Assembly: GCA_048500275.1 (NCBI GenBank)
Contig: JASNYI010000001.1
Span: forward strand, 1,798,001-1,862,000
Direction of reading: 5' to 3'
Length of the DNA stretch: 64,000 bases
Source of the DNA: UBA5066 sp048500275
GTDB lineage: Bacteria > Acidobacteriota > Thermoanaerobaculia > UBA5066
How positions within the stretch are numbered: the first letter of the stretch is position 1; each line of letters starts with the position of its first letter. Position numbers and translations under genes: made by a program. A model generated the notes under the pieces. That model ran no database searches, was not told where the DNA came from, and saw nothing but the letters and a program-made list of their open reading frames with translations. Of the stretch, positions 16,485-25,881 are shown piece by piece.

Positions 16485-18911
16485 ATGATCCACACGGAAG
16501 TCGACTGGCCCGGCGTGCTTCGGCTCGCCGGGCGTTTCTGTTCTTCGGAGAGGGGCCGCGAGCGCCTCCTGGCTGCGGCGCCGTCCGGCGACCCGGCGGA
16601 GGTCCGCCGTCGCGCGGGCGTCACGCGGGACCTCGTGGCGCGCGGCGCCCTTCGCCCGCCCGTCCGGATCTTCGGCCTCGACGAGGGCGCTCCCCTCGTC
16701 CTCCGGCTCGGCGCCCCGGGGCAGGCCCTCCCGTCCGACGAGCTCCTCGACCTGTTCGGCCTCGTCGAGCGATCCGAGGAAGCCCGCCGGGCCGTCCCCG
16801 TCGAGGGGCTCGACCTCCCCGACCTCTCCGGCCTCCTCGGGCCGCTCGGCGACCTCGAGGACCTCCTCTCCGAGCGGGACGTCGTATTCGAGCCCGACGG
16901 CCGCATCCGGGACACCGCCTCGGCCCGCCTCGCCGCGATCCGCGCCTCCATCGTCCGCCACCGGCGGGAGGTCGTGCGGCGTCTCGAGGAGCTCGTCCGC
17001 GCCCGGCCCGACGTCCTCGCCGACGGCTACGTCACCGAGAAGGGGGGGCGCTACTGCCTCCCCGTCCGATCGGACCGGCGCGAGAGCGTCGCCGGGATCG
17101 TCCACGAGAAGTCGGGCTCGGGGCAGACCCTCTTCGTCGAGCCGCTCGCCGTCGTCGAGGCGAACAACGCGCTCTCGGAGGCGTTCGAGGAGGAGCGCGA
17201 GGAGATCCACCGGATCCTCGTCGCCCTCACCGCACGCTTCTCGGCGAGGAAGGGGGCGCTCCTCGCGGCCGTCGAGATCCTCACCGAGCTCGACGGCTAC
17301 CAGGCGCGCGCGGAGCTGGCGCGTCGGTCGGCCGGCGTCTTCCCCGAGACGGACGGCCCGCTCGTCCTGAAGAGGGCGCGCCACCCCCTCCTCGACCGGC
17401 GCCTCGCGCCGCTCCGCGAGGAGGTCTTCGGCGAGCGGGCCGAAGAGCGCGCCTCCGACGCGGTGCCGCTCGACCTCGTCCTCGACGAGGGGCAGCGCCT
17501 CGTCCTCCTCTCCGGGCCGAACGCGGGCGGCAAGACGGTCGCGATGAAGACCATCGGCCTCTTCGCGCTCCTCGCGCAGTCGGGCTTCGCCGTCCCGGCC
17601 GACCCGGGGACGTCGCTCCCGGTCTTCGACCGCCTCCTCGTCGTGGCGGGGGATGCGCAGGACCTCCTCGGCGACCTCTCCTCCTTCGCGGGCGCGATGA
17701 CGCGCACGGCCGCGGCCCTCGCCGCCGCCACGCCGCGCAGCCTCGTCCTCCTCGACGAGCTCGGGAGCGGCACCGACCCCGACGAGGGGGGCGCCATCGC
17801 GACGTCGGTCCTCGAGGAGGACCTCTCCCGCGGCGGCCTCACGGTCGCCACGACCCACCTCGCCTCCGTCAAGGAGTGGGCCCACGGTCGCGCCGACGTC
17901 CTCTCGGCCGCGATGGAGTTCGACGAGAGCGTCGGCCGCCCCACGTTCCGGGTCCGCCCCGGCGCGACGGGGCGCTCCCGGGCCCTTGCCGTGGCCGAGC
18001 GGTCCGGCATCCCGCGGCGCGTCCTGGCGGCGGCGCGCGAGCGTCTGGGCTCGGGCTGGGCCGCGGCCGACGCGGCCCTCGAGCGGCTCGAGTCCGAGAC
18101 GCGGAGGGCGCGGGAGGAGGCGGAGCGGCTCCGGGCCGAAGCCTCCGCCCTCGCCGCGCAGCGCGACGCGCTCGAGCGGGAGGCGGCGGCCCTCGCGACC
18201 GAGAAGCAGCGCCTGCGCGACCGGGCCAAGACCGAGATCGACCGCGCGATCGAGGCGCTCCGCGAAAGGACGCGCCGCGAGCTGGACCGGATCCGCGAGG
18301 AGGCGCGCGCCGGGCGCGCGGTCTCGCGCGGGGCGCTGATGACGGTCGTCGGCGAGGCGAGGAAGGACGCCGAGGCGCTCTTCGAGATGGCCGCGCCGTC
18401 CGAGCCCGGCGGGCCCGTCGCCGTCGGCGAGCGGGTCAAGGTCGTCCCGTTCGGGACGACCGGCAAGCTCCTCGTTCTAGACGAGGCCAGGGGGCAGGCG
18501 GAGGTCGAGGTGGGGGGGAAGCGGATGAAGGTCGCGGCGGCCGACCTGCGTCCCGTCACCGGCGCCGCGGCATCGACGCCCGCCTCGAAGTGGGCGCCCG
18601 CGCCCAGGGCGAGGGAGGCCGCGCCCTCCGCGCCGAAGACCGCCCCGCCCGCCAGGGACATGGCGCCGCGCGGCGAGATCGTCCTCGTCGGGCTGCGCGT
18701 CGATGCGGCGCTCCCGGAGGTGGAGCGGGCGATCAACGACGCCCTCCTCTCGGGCAAGGGGAGCCTCCGGATCGTCCACGGCTTCGGCTCCGGCCGCCTC
18801 GCCTTCGCCGTCCGGGAGTTCCTCGCCGGGCACCCCGGAGTCTCGAGCCACCGGCCCGGCGACGCGCAGGAAGGCGGCGACGCGGCCACCATCGCGGAAC
18901 TGAGTGACTGA
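16485..18911 (+). CDS. mutS2: MutS2 family ATPase/endonuclease
   Basis: An 808-residue protein. MutS core and clamp regions come first, then the ABC-type ATPase with Walker A GPNAGGKTVAMK (~344), LLDELGSGTDPDEGG and ATTHLASVK. A long Arg/Glu/Ala-rich coiled coil (~520-640), a KOW-like segment and a C-terminal Smr domain (~735-808) follow. MutS2 acts on recombination intermediates or stalled ribosomes in different bacteria, not in mismatch repair. The Smr domain is atypical: the LDLRG motif reads VGLRV and HGxGxG reads HGFGSG, so nuclease activity may be altered. It lies between rpsU and dnaG in one operon. Confidence 0.94.
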   Translation: MIHTEVDWPGVLRLAGRFCSSERGRERLLAAAPSGDPAEVRRRAGVTRDLVARGALRPPVRIFGLDEGAPLVLRLGAPGQALPSDELLDLFGLVERSEEARRAVPVEGLDLPDLSGLLGPLGDLEDLLSERDVVFEPDGRIRDTASARLAAIRASIVRHRREVVRRLEELVRARPDVLADGYVTEKGGRYCLPVRSDRRESVAGIVHEKSGSGQTLFVEPLAVVEANNALSEAFEEEREEIHRILVALTARFSARKGALLAAVEILTELDGYQARAELARRSAGVFPETDGPLVLKRARHPLLDRRLAPLREEVFGERAEERASDAVPLDLVLDEGQRLVLLSGPNAGGKTVAMKTIGLFALLAQSGFAVPADPGTSLPVFDRLLVVAGDAQDLLGDLSSFAGAMTRTAAALAAATPRSLVLLDELGSGTDPDEGGAIATSVLEEDLSRGGLTVATTHLASVKEWAHGRADVLSAAMEFDESVGRPTFRVRPGATGRSRALAVAERSGIPRRVLAAARERLGSGWAAADAALERLESETRRAREEAERLRAEASALAAQRDALEREAAALATEKQRLRDRAKTEIDRAIEALRERTRRELDRIREEARAGRAVSRGALMTVVGEARKDAEALFEMAAPSEPGGPVAVGERVKVVPFGTTGKLLVLDEARGQAEVEVGGKRMKVAAADLRPVTGAAASTPASKWAPAPRAREAAPSAPKTAPPARDMAPRGEIVLVGLRVDAALPEVERAINDALLSGKGSLRIVHGFGSGRLAFAVREFLAGHPGVSSHRPGDAQEGGDAATIAELSD

Positions 18912-18989
18912 TGCGTCGAAGTCGTGGCGGGGGGGGCCGGGGGGGCGTGCAGCGCCCAGCCCCCCCGGCGAGCGCGGAACTGAGCGACT
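18893..18989 (+). repeat. Duplicated mutS2 3' end with GC hairpin between copies
   Basis: CGCGGAACTGAGTGACT (18893-18909, last codons of mutS2) recurs 80 bp later with one change at 18973-18989. Both copies can be read as AELSD followed by a stop, but they are in different frames. Between them is a 10-bp stem (18937-18946 with 18959-18968) with no T-tract. Confidence 0.6.
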
Positions 18990-19036
18990 AGCGGAATGAA
19001 CGCCGGGCCCGTGCCGTTCCCGGGCTGAAGGACCGA

Positions 19037-20839
19037 GTGGACGCCTCCTACGAGATCACCGACGACCTGAAGCACGACGTCCTCGCGGCGACGGACCTCG
19101 TATCGCTCGTCGGGGCCGTGACCGGCCTGAAGAAGGCCGGGAATTCCTGGAAGGGGCTCTGCCCCTTCCACGGCGAGAAGACCCCGTCCTTCCACGTCCA
19201 CCCGGAGAAGGGCTTCTACTACTGCTTCGGCTGCGGCGCCAAGGGCGACGCCATCTCCTTCGTCCGCGAGACCGAGAAGCTGGAGTTCCCCGAGGCGGTC
19301 GCCTACCTCGCGCGCCGCGCCGGCATCCCGCTCCCTCTCCGCCGCTCCGGCTCCCGCGCCGACCGGGCGAAGGAGAGCCGGGCCGCCGAGGCGCTCCTGG
19401 CCGCCGCGGCGTTCTTCCGCGAGCAGCTCCCGAAGAGCCGGGCGGCGGTCGCCGTCCTCGAAGCGCGCGCGGTCTCCCGCGAGGAGTGGGAGGCGCTCGG
19501 CTTCGGCGCGGCGCCCGACGCCTGGGACGGCCTCCACCGGGCCCTCTCGGGGAGCTTCACGGAGGAGGTCCTCCTCGAGGCGGGCCTCCTCCAGAAGAAC
19601 AGCGACACGGGGCGCGTCTACGACCGCTTCCGCAACCGGCTCACCCTCGAGATCCGGGACCCGCGCGGGGAGGTCCTCGCCTTCGGCGGGCGCGCCCTCG
19701 GCGACGACCCGGCCAAGTACATCAACAGCCCCGAGACCTCCCGCTTCACGAAGGGGAAGGTCCTCTACGGCCTCGACCGGGCCCGCGAGGGGGCCAGGAA
19801 GAGCGAGAAGCTCGTCCTCTGCGAGGGGTACTTCGACCGGATCGCGTTCGAGCGCGCGGGGATCCCGTGGGCCGTCGCCTCCATGGGAACGGCCCTGACG
19901 ACGACCCAGGCCGACCTCCTCGCGCGGCAGGTCCCGGCCGTCATCGTCGCTTACGACGGCGACCCGCCCGGCCTCGCAGCCGCCTGGAAGACCTTCCCGC
20001 TCCTCGTCGAGCGGGGGGTGAAGGTCTTTCACGTCGTCTTCCCGGAGGGTCACGACCCCGACTCGTTCCTGAGAGAACGAGGCGCCGAGGCGCTCCGGGA
20101 AGCGGTCGAGAAGGCGCGGCCGCTCCTCGACGTCCTCGCGGCGGCCGTCCCGCCGGCGACGGGGGACGCGGCGGAGCGGGCGGCCCGGATCAACGAGGCG
20201 AAGGCGATCCTCTCGGCCGCACCGGACCGGGTCTACCGCCACGAGCTCCTGGCGGCGTTCTCGCGCGTCAGCGGGGTGCCGCTCGAGGTCCTCCACGACG
20301 GCGCGCGCCGTGGGGGGCGGATCCGGCGGCCCGAGGCGGAACCGTCCGCCCCGCTCCCGAGGCGCGTCTCCGATGCCGAAGAGAGAGTCCTGGGGGTCCT
20401 CCTCGCCACCTGGCCGGCCGGGGTGGAGATCCTGCCCCGCCTGCCGATGGAGCTCTTCTCCCATCCCGACGCCAGGGAGCTGGCGGAGTACCTCCGGGAG
20501 AAGGGTCCGGGGATGGATACCCTTGATTTTTCGGAACTTCAATCCCATCTTGGGGGCGGCGCGGGGGTGCTGGCGGCCCGGCTCCTCCTGTCGGAACCGC
20601 CACGGCTGGACGAATCCCTCGACGCCCCCGATCTGGAGAAGCTACGCAAGCCACTCCTCCAGCTGAAGATAAGACGCCTCGAGGAGCGCGGAGCCGAGTT
20701 GCAGCCAGAGATTGCCGCCGCCGAGGCCCGGGGTGACCGGGACGGGTGGACTGCCCTCCTCGCGGAAAAGCAGAAGCTTTCCGGGGAGGTGCGCCGTATG
20801 AAGCAGGAGCTACGCCGCCCGAACGAAGGTCCGGGCTGA
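19037..20839 (+). CDS. dnaG: DNA primase
   Basis: A 600-residue primase that makes RNA primers at the replication fork. The N-terminal zinc finger has CPFHGEKTPSFHVHPEKG and CFGCGAKGD (~40-65). The RNA polymerase/TOPRIM core has INSPETSRFTKGKVLYGLD, LCEGYFDRIAFERAG, MGTALT and AYDGDPPG. The C-terminal helicase-interaction region (~450-600) is divergent, as usual. The GTG start follows AAGGA. It sits between mutS2 and rpoD, 11 bp from rpoD. Confidence 0.95.
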   Translation: MDASYEITDDLKHDVLAATDLVSLVGAVTGLKKAGNSWKGLCPFHGEKTPSFHVHPEKGFYYCFGCGAKGDAISFVRETEKLEFPEAVAYLARRAGIPLPLRRSGSRADRAKESRAAEALLAAAAFFREQLPKSRAAVAVLEARAVSREEWEALGFGAAPDAWDGLHRALSGSFTEEVLLEAGLLQKNSDTGRVYDRFRNRLTLEIRDPRGEVLAFGGRALGDDPAKYINSPETSRFTKGKVLYGLDRAREGARKSEKLVLCEGYFDRIAFERAGIPWAVASMGTALTTTQADLLARQVPAVIVAYDGDPPGLAAAWKTFPLLVERGVKVFHVVFPEGHDPDSFLRERGAEALREAVEKARPLLDVLAAAVPPATGDAAERAARINEAKAILSAAPDRVYRHELLAAFSRVSGVPLEVLHDGARRGGRIRRPEAEPSAPLPRRVSDAEERVLGVLLATWPAGVEILPRLPMELFSHPDARELAEYLREKGPGMDTLDFSELQSHLGGGAGVLAARLLLSEPPRLDESLDAPDLEKLRKPLLQLKIRRLEERGAELQPEIAAAEARGDRDGWTALLAEKQKLSGEVRRMKQELRRPNEGPG

Positions 20840-20850
20840 CAGGGGTAAAC

Positions 20851-22581
<1,731 letters not shown>

Positions 22582-22590
22582 AGTGAAACA

Positions 22591-22696
22591 GGGGAAACCC
22601 GGACCGCCGGGTTTCCCCCGTACCCCCTTCCGCGCGGTGAGGCAGCTCGCTTCGCTCGCTCGGAGCGAGGGGAAACCCGTTCCGCCGGGTTTCCCC
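22591..22696 (+). terminator. Two tandem GC-rich hairpins after rpoD
   Basis: Hairpin 1 at 22591-22618 has a 12-bp stem (GGGGAAACCCGG) and a 4-nt loop. Hairpin 2 at 22669-22696 has an 11-bp stem of the same sequence and a 6-nt loop. Between them are a C-run and a GCTCGC/GCGAG segment. Both this element and the one after nrdJ begin right at the stop with TGAAGTGA and share their overall plan. There is no T-tract. Likely operon end for the MMS genes. Confidence 0.75.
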
Positions 22697-22808
22697 CGTG
22701 GCCTTTCCGCCCCCCTTCCCCGCCGGGAAGAAACCGGGCGTCTGGCGCGTTGACGTTTCGGGCCGAAAGAGCCGTTCGGCGGGCCCGTGTTAGGATCGCC
22801 CCGGAAGT

Positions 22809-22881
22809 GGGTCCGTAGCTCAGCGGTTAGAGCCACCGGCTCATAACCGGCGGGTCCTCGGTTCGAATCCGAGCGGACCCA
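22809..22881 (+). tRNA. tRNA-Met (CAU)
   Basis: A full cloverleaf: acceptor GGGTCCG/CGGACCC, D-stem GCTC/GAGC, anticodon loop CTCATAA with CAU, T-arm CTCGG TTCGAAT CCGAG. The first base pair is G-C and the anticodon stem lacks three consecutive G-C pairs, so it is not the initiator. Elongator Met is likely, and Ile2 (CAU, lysidine-modified) cannot be excluded. CCA is not encoded. A TAGGAT -10-like box lies at 22791. Confidence 0.93.
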
Positions 22882-22970
22882 CCGGTTCGGGAGAAAAAGA
22901 CGGACGTGCCACGAGACTTTGACGTTCCCTCCGGCGCCTCGATGCGCCGGGGGTCTATCCGAGTGACGGG

Positions 22971-23002
22971 ACGGGCGCCGATGGGCGCCCGTTCACTTTT
23001 TC
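22971..23002 (+). terminator. Intrinsic terminator upstream of the zinc-ribbon gene
   Basis: A 9-bp stem (ACGGGCGCC/GGCGCCCGT) with a GATG loop is followed by TCACTTTTTC. It can end tRNA-Met transcription. Because it lies 14 nt before the next start codon, it could also attenuate the zinc-ribbon gene. Confidence 0.65.
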
Positions 23003-23015
23003 AGGGAGACGTTCT

Positions 23016-23762
23016 TTGACCGACAAATCGCCGTCCGGCGCGCTGGAGCGCCTCTTCCGTCTTCAGGAGCTCCTCCTCGAAGCCCGCACCAAGGACGAGA
23101 AGCGCAGCCGGACGCCCGAGCACCTCGTCCACGTCGAGGCGGCCTGGCAGGATTTCCAGCGGAAGCGGCGGGAAGTGGCGTCGCGCCGAGAACAGGCCGA
23201 GGCGCGGAAGAAGGAGCTCGACGAGCAGGTCGAGGGCATCACCGAACAGCTGAAGAAATCCGAAGCCAAGCGCAAGGCGGTGAAGGGGCAGCACGAGTAC
23301 ACCGCGCTCCTCACCGAGGTGGACTTCGCCCAGCGCGAGATCCGGACCCGCGAGGACGAGCTCCTCCACGTCGAAGAGGCGATCGCGCAGGCCCGGGCCG
23401 ACGACGAGGCCCTCGCCGCCACCTCCGGACAGGAGGAGGCGGGGTACGACGCGGAGATGAGCGAGTGGCGGGCCGAGCAGGCGAAGCTCTCGGCCGAGAT
23501 CGAGGCCGCCCGCAAGGCCGCCGCCGAGCTCCGCGCGACCGTCGACAAGCGCCTCCTCTCCGTTTTCGACCGGATCGCGAAGATGCGCAACGGCGTCGCC
23601 GTCGCGAGGGTCGCGATGGTCGCGAGCCAGACCGCCGCGTGCTCGGCGTGCAACGTGCGGCTCAGGCCCCAGCTCCTCTCCGACCTGCGCCTCTCGCGCG
23701 AGATCCTCCAGTGCGAGAGCTGCAAGCGGATCCTCTACTGGGACGGCCACGGCCTGCCGTGA
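23016..23762 (+). CDS. Coiled-coil C4 zinc-ribbon protein (CT398-like)
   Basis: A 248-residue protein with ~190 residues of antiparallel coiled coil rich in Lys, Glu and Arg, then a C-terminal C4 zinc ribbon (CSACNVRL..CESCKRILYW). This matches the zf-RING_7 family. The chlamydial member CT398 binds sigma54 and secretion components, but a general role is not established. The TTG start follows GGGAGA. yggS starts 40 bp downstream and is probably in the same operon. Confidence 0.8.
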   Translation: MTDKSPSGALERLFRLQELLLEARTKDEKRSRTPEHLVHVEAAWQDFQRKRREVASRREQAEARKKELDEQVEGITEQLKKSEAKRKAVKGQHEYTALLTEVDFAQREIRTREDELLHVEEAIAQARADDEALAATSGQEEAGYDAEMSEWRAEQAKLSAEIEAARKAAAELRATVDKRLLSVFDRIAKMRNGVAVARVAMVASQTAACSACNVRLRPQLLSDLRLSREILQCESCKRILYWDGHGLP

Positions 23763-23802
23763 CCTTCGGGCGGCCCGTCCCCGGACCCGAGGGGGCGAGG
23801 GG

Positions 23803-24465
23803 ATGACGCGCGCGGGGGAGATCGCGGCGAACCTCGCCGTCGTCAACGCCCGGATCGAGTCGGCGGCGCGGCGCGCGGGGAGGGACCCTTCGGCCGTGAC
23901 ACTCGTCGCGATCACCAAGACGAAGCCCCTGGAAGACCTCCTGGCCGCGTTCGAGGCAGGAGTCCGCCAGTTCGGTGAGAACCGCGTCCAGGAGGCCGAG
24001 GCCAAGTTCCCGCACCTGCCGCCCGGGGCGGTGAAGCACCTCGTCGGCCCGGTCCAGTCGAACAAGGCGAACCGGGCGGCCCGGGTCGCGGGCGTCCTCC
24101 ACGCCGTCGACTCGGCCGACATCGCCCGTCGCCTCGCCCGCGCCGCGGGCGTCGAGGGGCGCCGTCTCGCCGTCTACGTCGAGGTGAACACCGGGGGCGA
24201 GGAGACCAAGGCCGGAGTGCCGGCCGCGGCGGCGCCAGCCCTCGTGGAGGCGGTCCGGGCCCTTCCGGAGCTCGACCTCCAGGGCCTGATGGCGATCCCC
24301 CCTCCGGGGGAGACGCGTCCCCACTTCGTCGCCCTCCGCCGGCTCGCGGAGTCGCTCGGCCTCTCCGGCCTCTCGATGGGGATGAGCGACGACTTCGAAG
24401 CGGCCGTCGAGGAGGGCGCCACGGTCGTCCGCGTCGGGACGGCCCTCTTCGGCCCCCGCGGCTGA
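23803..24465 (+). CDS. yggS: YggS family PLP homeostasis protein
   Basis: A 220-residue, single-domain TIM-barrel protein. The PLP lysine lies in VAITKTKP, and FGENRVQEAEAK, HLVGPVQSNK, VEVNTGGEETKAG and the C-terminal RVGTALFGPR are all present. PLPBP/YggS proteins buffer pyridoxal phosphate and affect amino-acid pools without a known catalytic reaction. Length and motifs are typical. The ATG has AGGGG upstream. Confidence 0.93.
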   Translation: MTRAGEIAANLAVVNARIESAARRAGRDPSAVTLVAITKTKPLEDLLAAFEAGVRQFGENRVQEAEAKFPHLPPGAVKHLVGPVQSNKANRAARVAGVLHAVDSADIARRLARAAGVEGRRLAVYVEVNTGGEETKAGVPAAAAPALVEAVRALPELDLQGLMAIPPPGETRPHFVALRRLAESLGLSGLSMGMSDDFEAAVEEGATVVRVGTALFGPRG

Positions 24466-24471
24466 CCCTGC

Positions 24472-24477
24472 TACGCT
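24472..24477 (+). promoter_or_regulatory. -10 box TACGCT, leaderless-type promoter of the rhomboid-like gene
   Basis: TACGCT lies 7 nt before the ATG at 24485. There is no Shine-Dalgarno between the yggS stop and this start. Confidence 0.35.
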
Positions 24478-24484
24478 CGCGGCG

Positions 24485-25207
24485 ATGAGCTGGCCCCCCG
24501 CCGAGAGGCGTGTCGTCTTCGCCGGCCCGCCGGGCTGGTCGCGCGTCCCGAACGTCACGCGCGCGCTCCTCGTCCTGACGGCCGTCGGCTACCTCGCGGG
24601 GCTCCTCGTTCCCGGGCGCATGTACCTCCTCACGGTCTTCCCCGAGAAGGTCTGGCCCGCGCTCGAGCTCTGGCGGCTCGTGACCTATCCGATGGCGGTC
24701 ATCGGCATCTTCAACGTCCTCTTCGGCCTCCTCATCCTCTGGATGTTCGGGTGGGAGCTGGAGAGCGTCTTCGGCTCGCGCCGGTTCGGCCTCTTCGTCC
24801 TCTCGTCGGTCGTCGCGGCGGCGGTCCTCGGCTGCGCGGTGGCGCTTCTCTTCCCGGCGGCGGGTTCCGTCGCCGGCGCGGGGCTCTCCGGTCTCCTCAC
24901 TGCGATGATCGTGGCCTGGGCCCTCCTCGGACCGAACCTCCCGGCGAACCTCTTCGGCGTCCTGCCGATGACCCGGAAGGTCTTTGCGATCCTCGCGCTC
25001 GTCCTCGTCGTCTTCGGCGAGCTGGAGACGTCGCGCTCGCTCGCGCAGCTCGTCTTCCTCCTCGGCGGGCTTCCCGTGGCGTGGCTCTTCGTGGAAGGGA
25101 CACGGGGCGGAGGGGGCGGGAACGTCCGCCGCCTGCGCCGCCGCTGGAGCCCGTTCCAGAGGCGCCGGTTCACCGTCGTCGAAGACCGCAGCGGGCGGGT
25201 GCACTAG
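24485..25207 (+). CDS. Rhomboid-like membrane protein, probably not a protease
   Basis: A 240-residue protein with about six hydrophobic segments and a basic C-terminal tail. The fold matches rhomboids: WRLVTYPM after the first segment, a serine at 135 inside GAGLSGLL (the GxSG motif). The catalytic histidine expected in the last helix (AHxxG) is replaced: the segment reads LAQLVFLLGG with Q188. By analogy with other inactive rhomboids it may bind membrane proteins without cutting them. Residues 206-211 are an unusual glycine run. Confidence 0.75.
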   Translation: MSWPPAERRVVFAGPPGWSRVPNVTRALLVLTAVGYLAGLLVPGRMYLLTVFPEKVWPALELWRLVTYPMAVIGIFNVLFGLLILWMFGWELESVFGSRRFGLFVLSSVVAAAVLGCAVALLFPAAGSVAGAGLSGLLTAMIVAWALLGPNLPANLFGVLPMTRKVFAILALVLVVFGELETSRSLAQLVFLLGGLPVAWLFVEGTRGGGGGNVRRLRRRWSPFQRRRFTVVEDRSGRVH

Positions 25208-25352
25208 GCCCTTCCCCCGCCGGAAACGCTCCCGACCCGCCCCGCGTCCATCTTTCTGAGAAGCCCGCGCGCCGAAGGCGCGCGCTCCGCAGGGCGGTGG
25301 GTGGGGGGCGCGGGGTGGGTTCAAAGGGGGCGAGGGGTGGGTCCAAAGGGCC

Positions 25353-25358
25353 TAGAAT
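25353..25358 (+). promoter_or_regulatory. -10 box TAGAAT, leaderless-type promoter of divIVA
   Basis: TAGAAT ends 7 nt before the ATG at 25366. An ATG at 25357 overlaps the box itself, which is why the second ATG is preferred. The preceding ~50 bp holds a twice-repeated GGTGGGTYCAAAGGG. Confidence 0.4.
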
Positions 25359-25365
25359 GAGCGCG

Positions 25366-25881
25366 ATGAGACCGAGCATGACCCCGATGGACATCCGCAA
25401 GCGGACCTTCTCTCTCCGTTTCCGCGGGCTCGACCGGAACGAGGTGACGCAGTACCTCGACGTCCTCGCCGACGACCTCGAGGAGCTGATGCGGGCCCTC
25501 GACGACCTGGAGAGGGAGAACTCCCGCCTGAGGGAAGAGGTCGACCGCCACCGCGCGAGCGAGGCGTCCCTCAAGGAGACGCTTCTCCTCGCGCAGCGGA
25601 GCGCGGAGACCCTGCGCTCGGACACCGAGCGGGAGGCCGAGCGGATCCTGGTCGAGGCGAACCGCCACGCCGACCGGGTCGTCCAGCAGGCGCTCGAGAA
25701 GTCGGCCGAGAAGGAGAAGCGGATCCGCGAGCTGCGGGTGGAGAGGAAGAACTTCCACCTCAAGCTCCAGGGGATGCTCGACATGTTCCAGCAGGTCCTC
25801 AACTTCGACAAGGAGGAGGAGGACCTCGACAGCTCCGTCTCCGTGATGAGGCCGAAGCGAAAGGACGGGGAGGCCGTCTGA
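25366..25881 (+). CDS. DivIVA-domain coiled-coil protein
   Basis: A 171-residue protein. The first ~40 residues match the DivIVA membrane-binding module (MDIRKRTFSLRFRGLDRNEVTQYLD, shortened: key FRGLDRNEV). The rest is coiled coil to ~150 and a short acidic tail. DivIVA-type proteins sit at curved membrane and organise division or polar growth; the role here is unknown. Four in-frame ATGs lie within the first 31 bases; the one at 25366 fits the TAGAAT box. Its stop overlaps the probable CTG start of hutI. Confidence 0.8.
   Translation: MRPSMTPMDIRKRTFSLRFRGLDRNEVTQYLDVLADDLEELMRALDDLERENSRLREEVDRHRASEASLKETLLLAQRSAETLRSDTEREAERILVEANRHADRVVQQALEKSAEKEKRIRELRVERKNFHLKLQGMLDMFQQVLNFDKEEEDLDSSVSVMRPKRKDGEAV

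Noticed and set aside
17297..20548. Long antisense reading frame opposite mutS2 and dnaG (over 1000 codons)
   Set aside because: Spans two certain genes on the other strand, is compositionally biased and has no motifs; a codon-bias artefact.
22750..22796. Full -35/-10 promoter for tRNA-Met from TTGACG to TAGGAT
   Set aside because: The boxes are about 35 bp apart, too far for one sigma70 promoter. Only the TAGGAT is mentioned.
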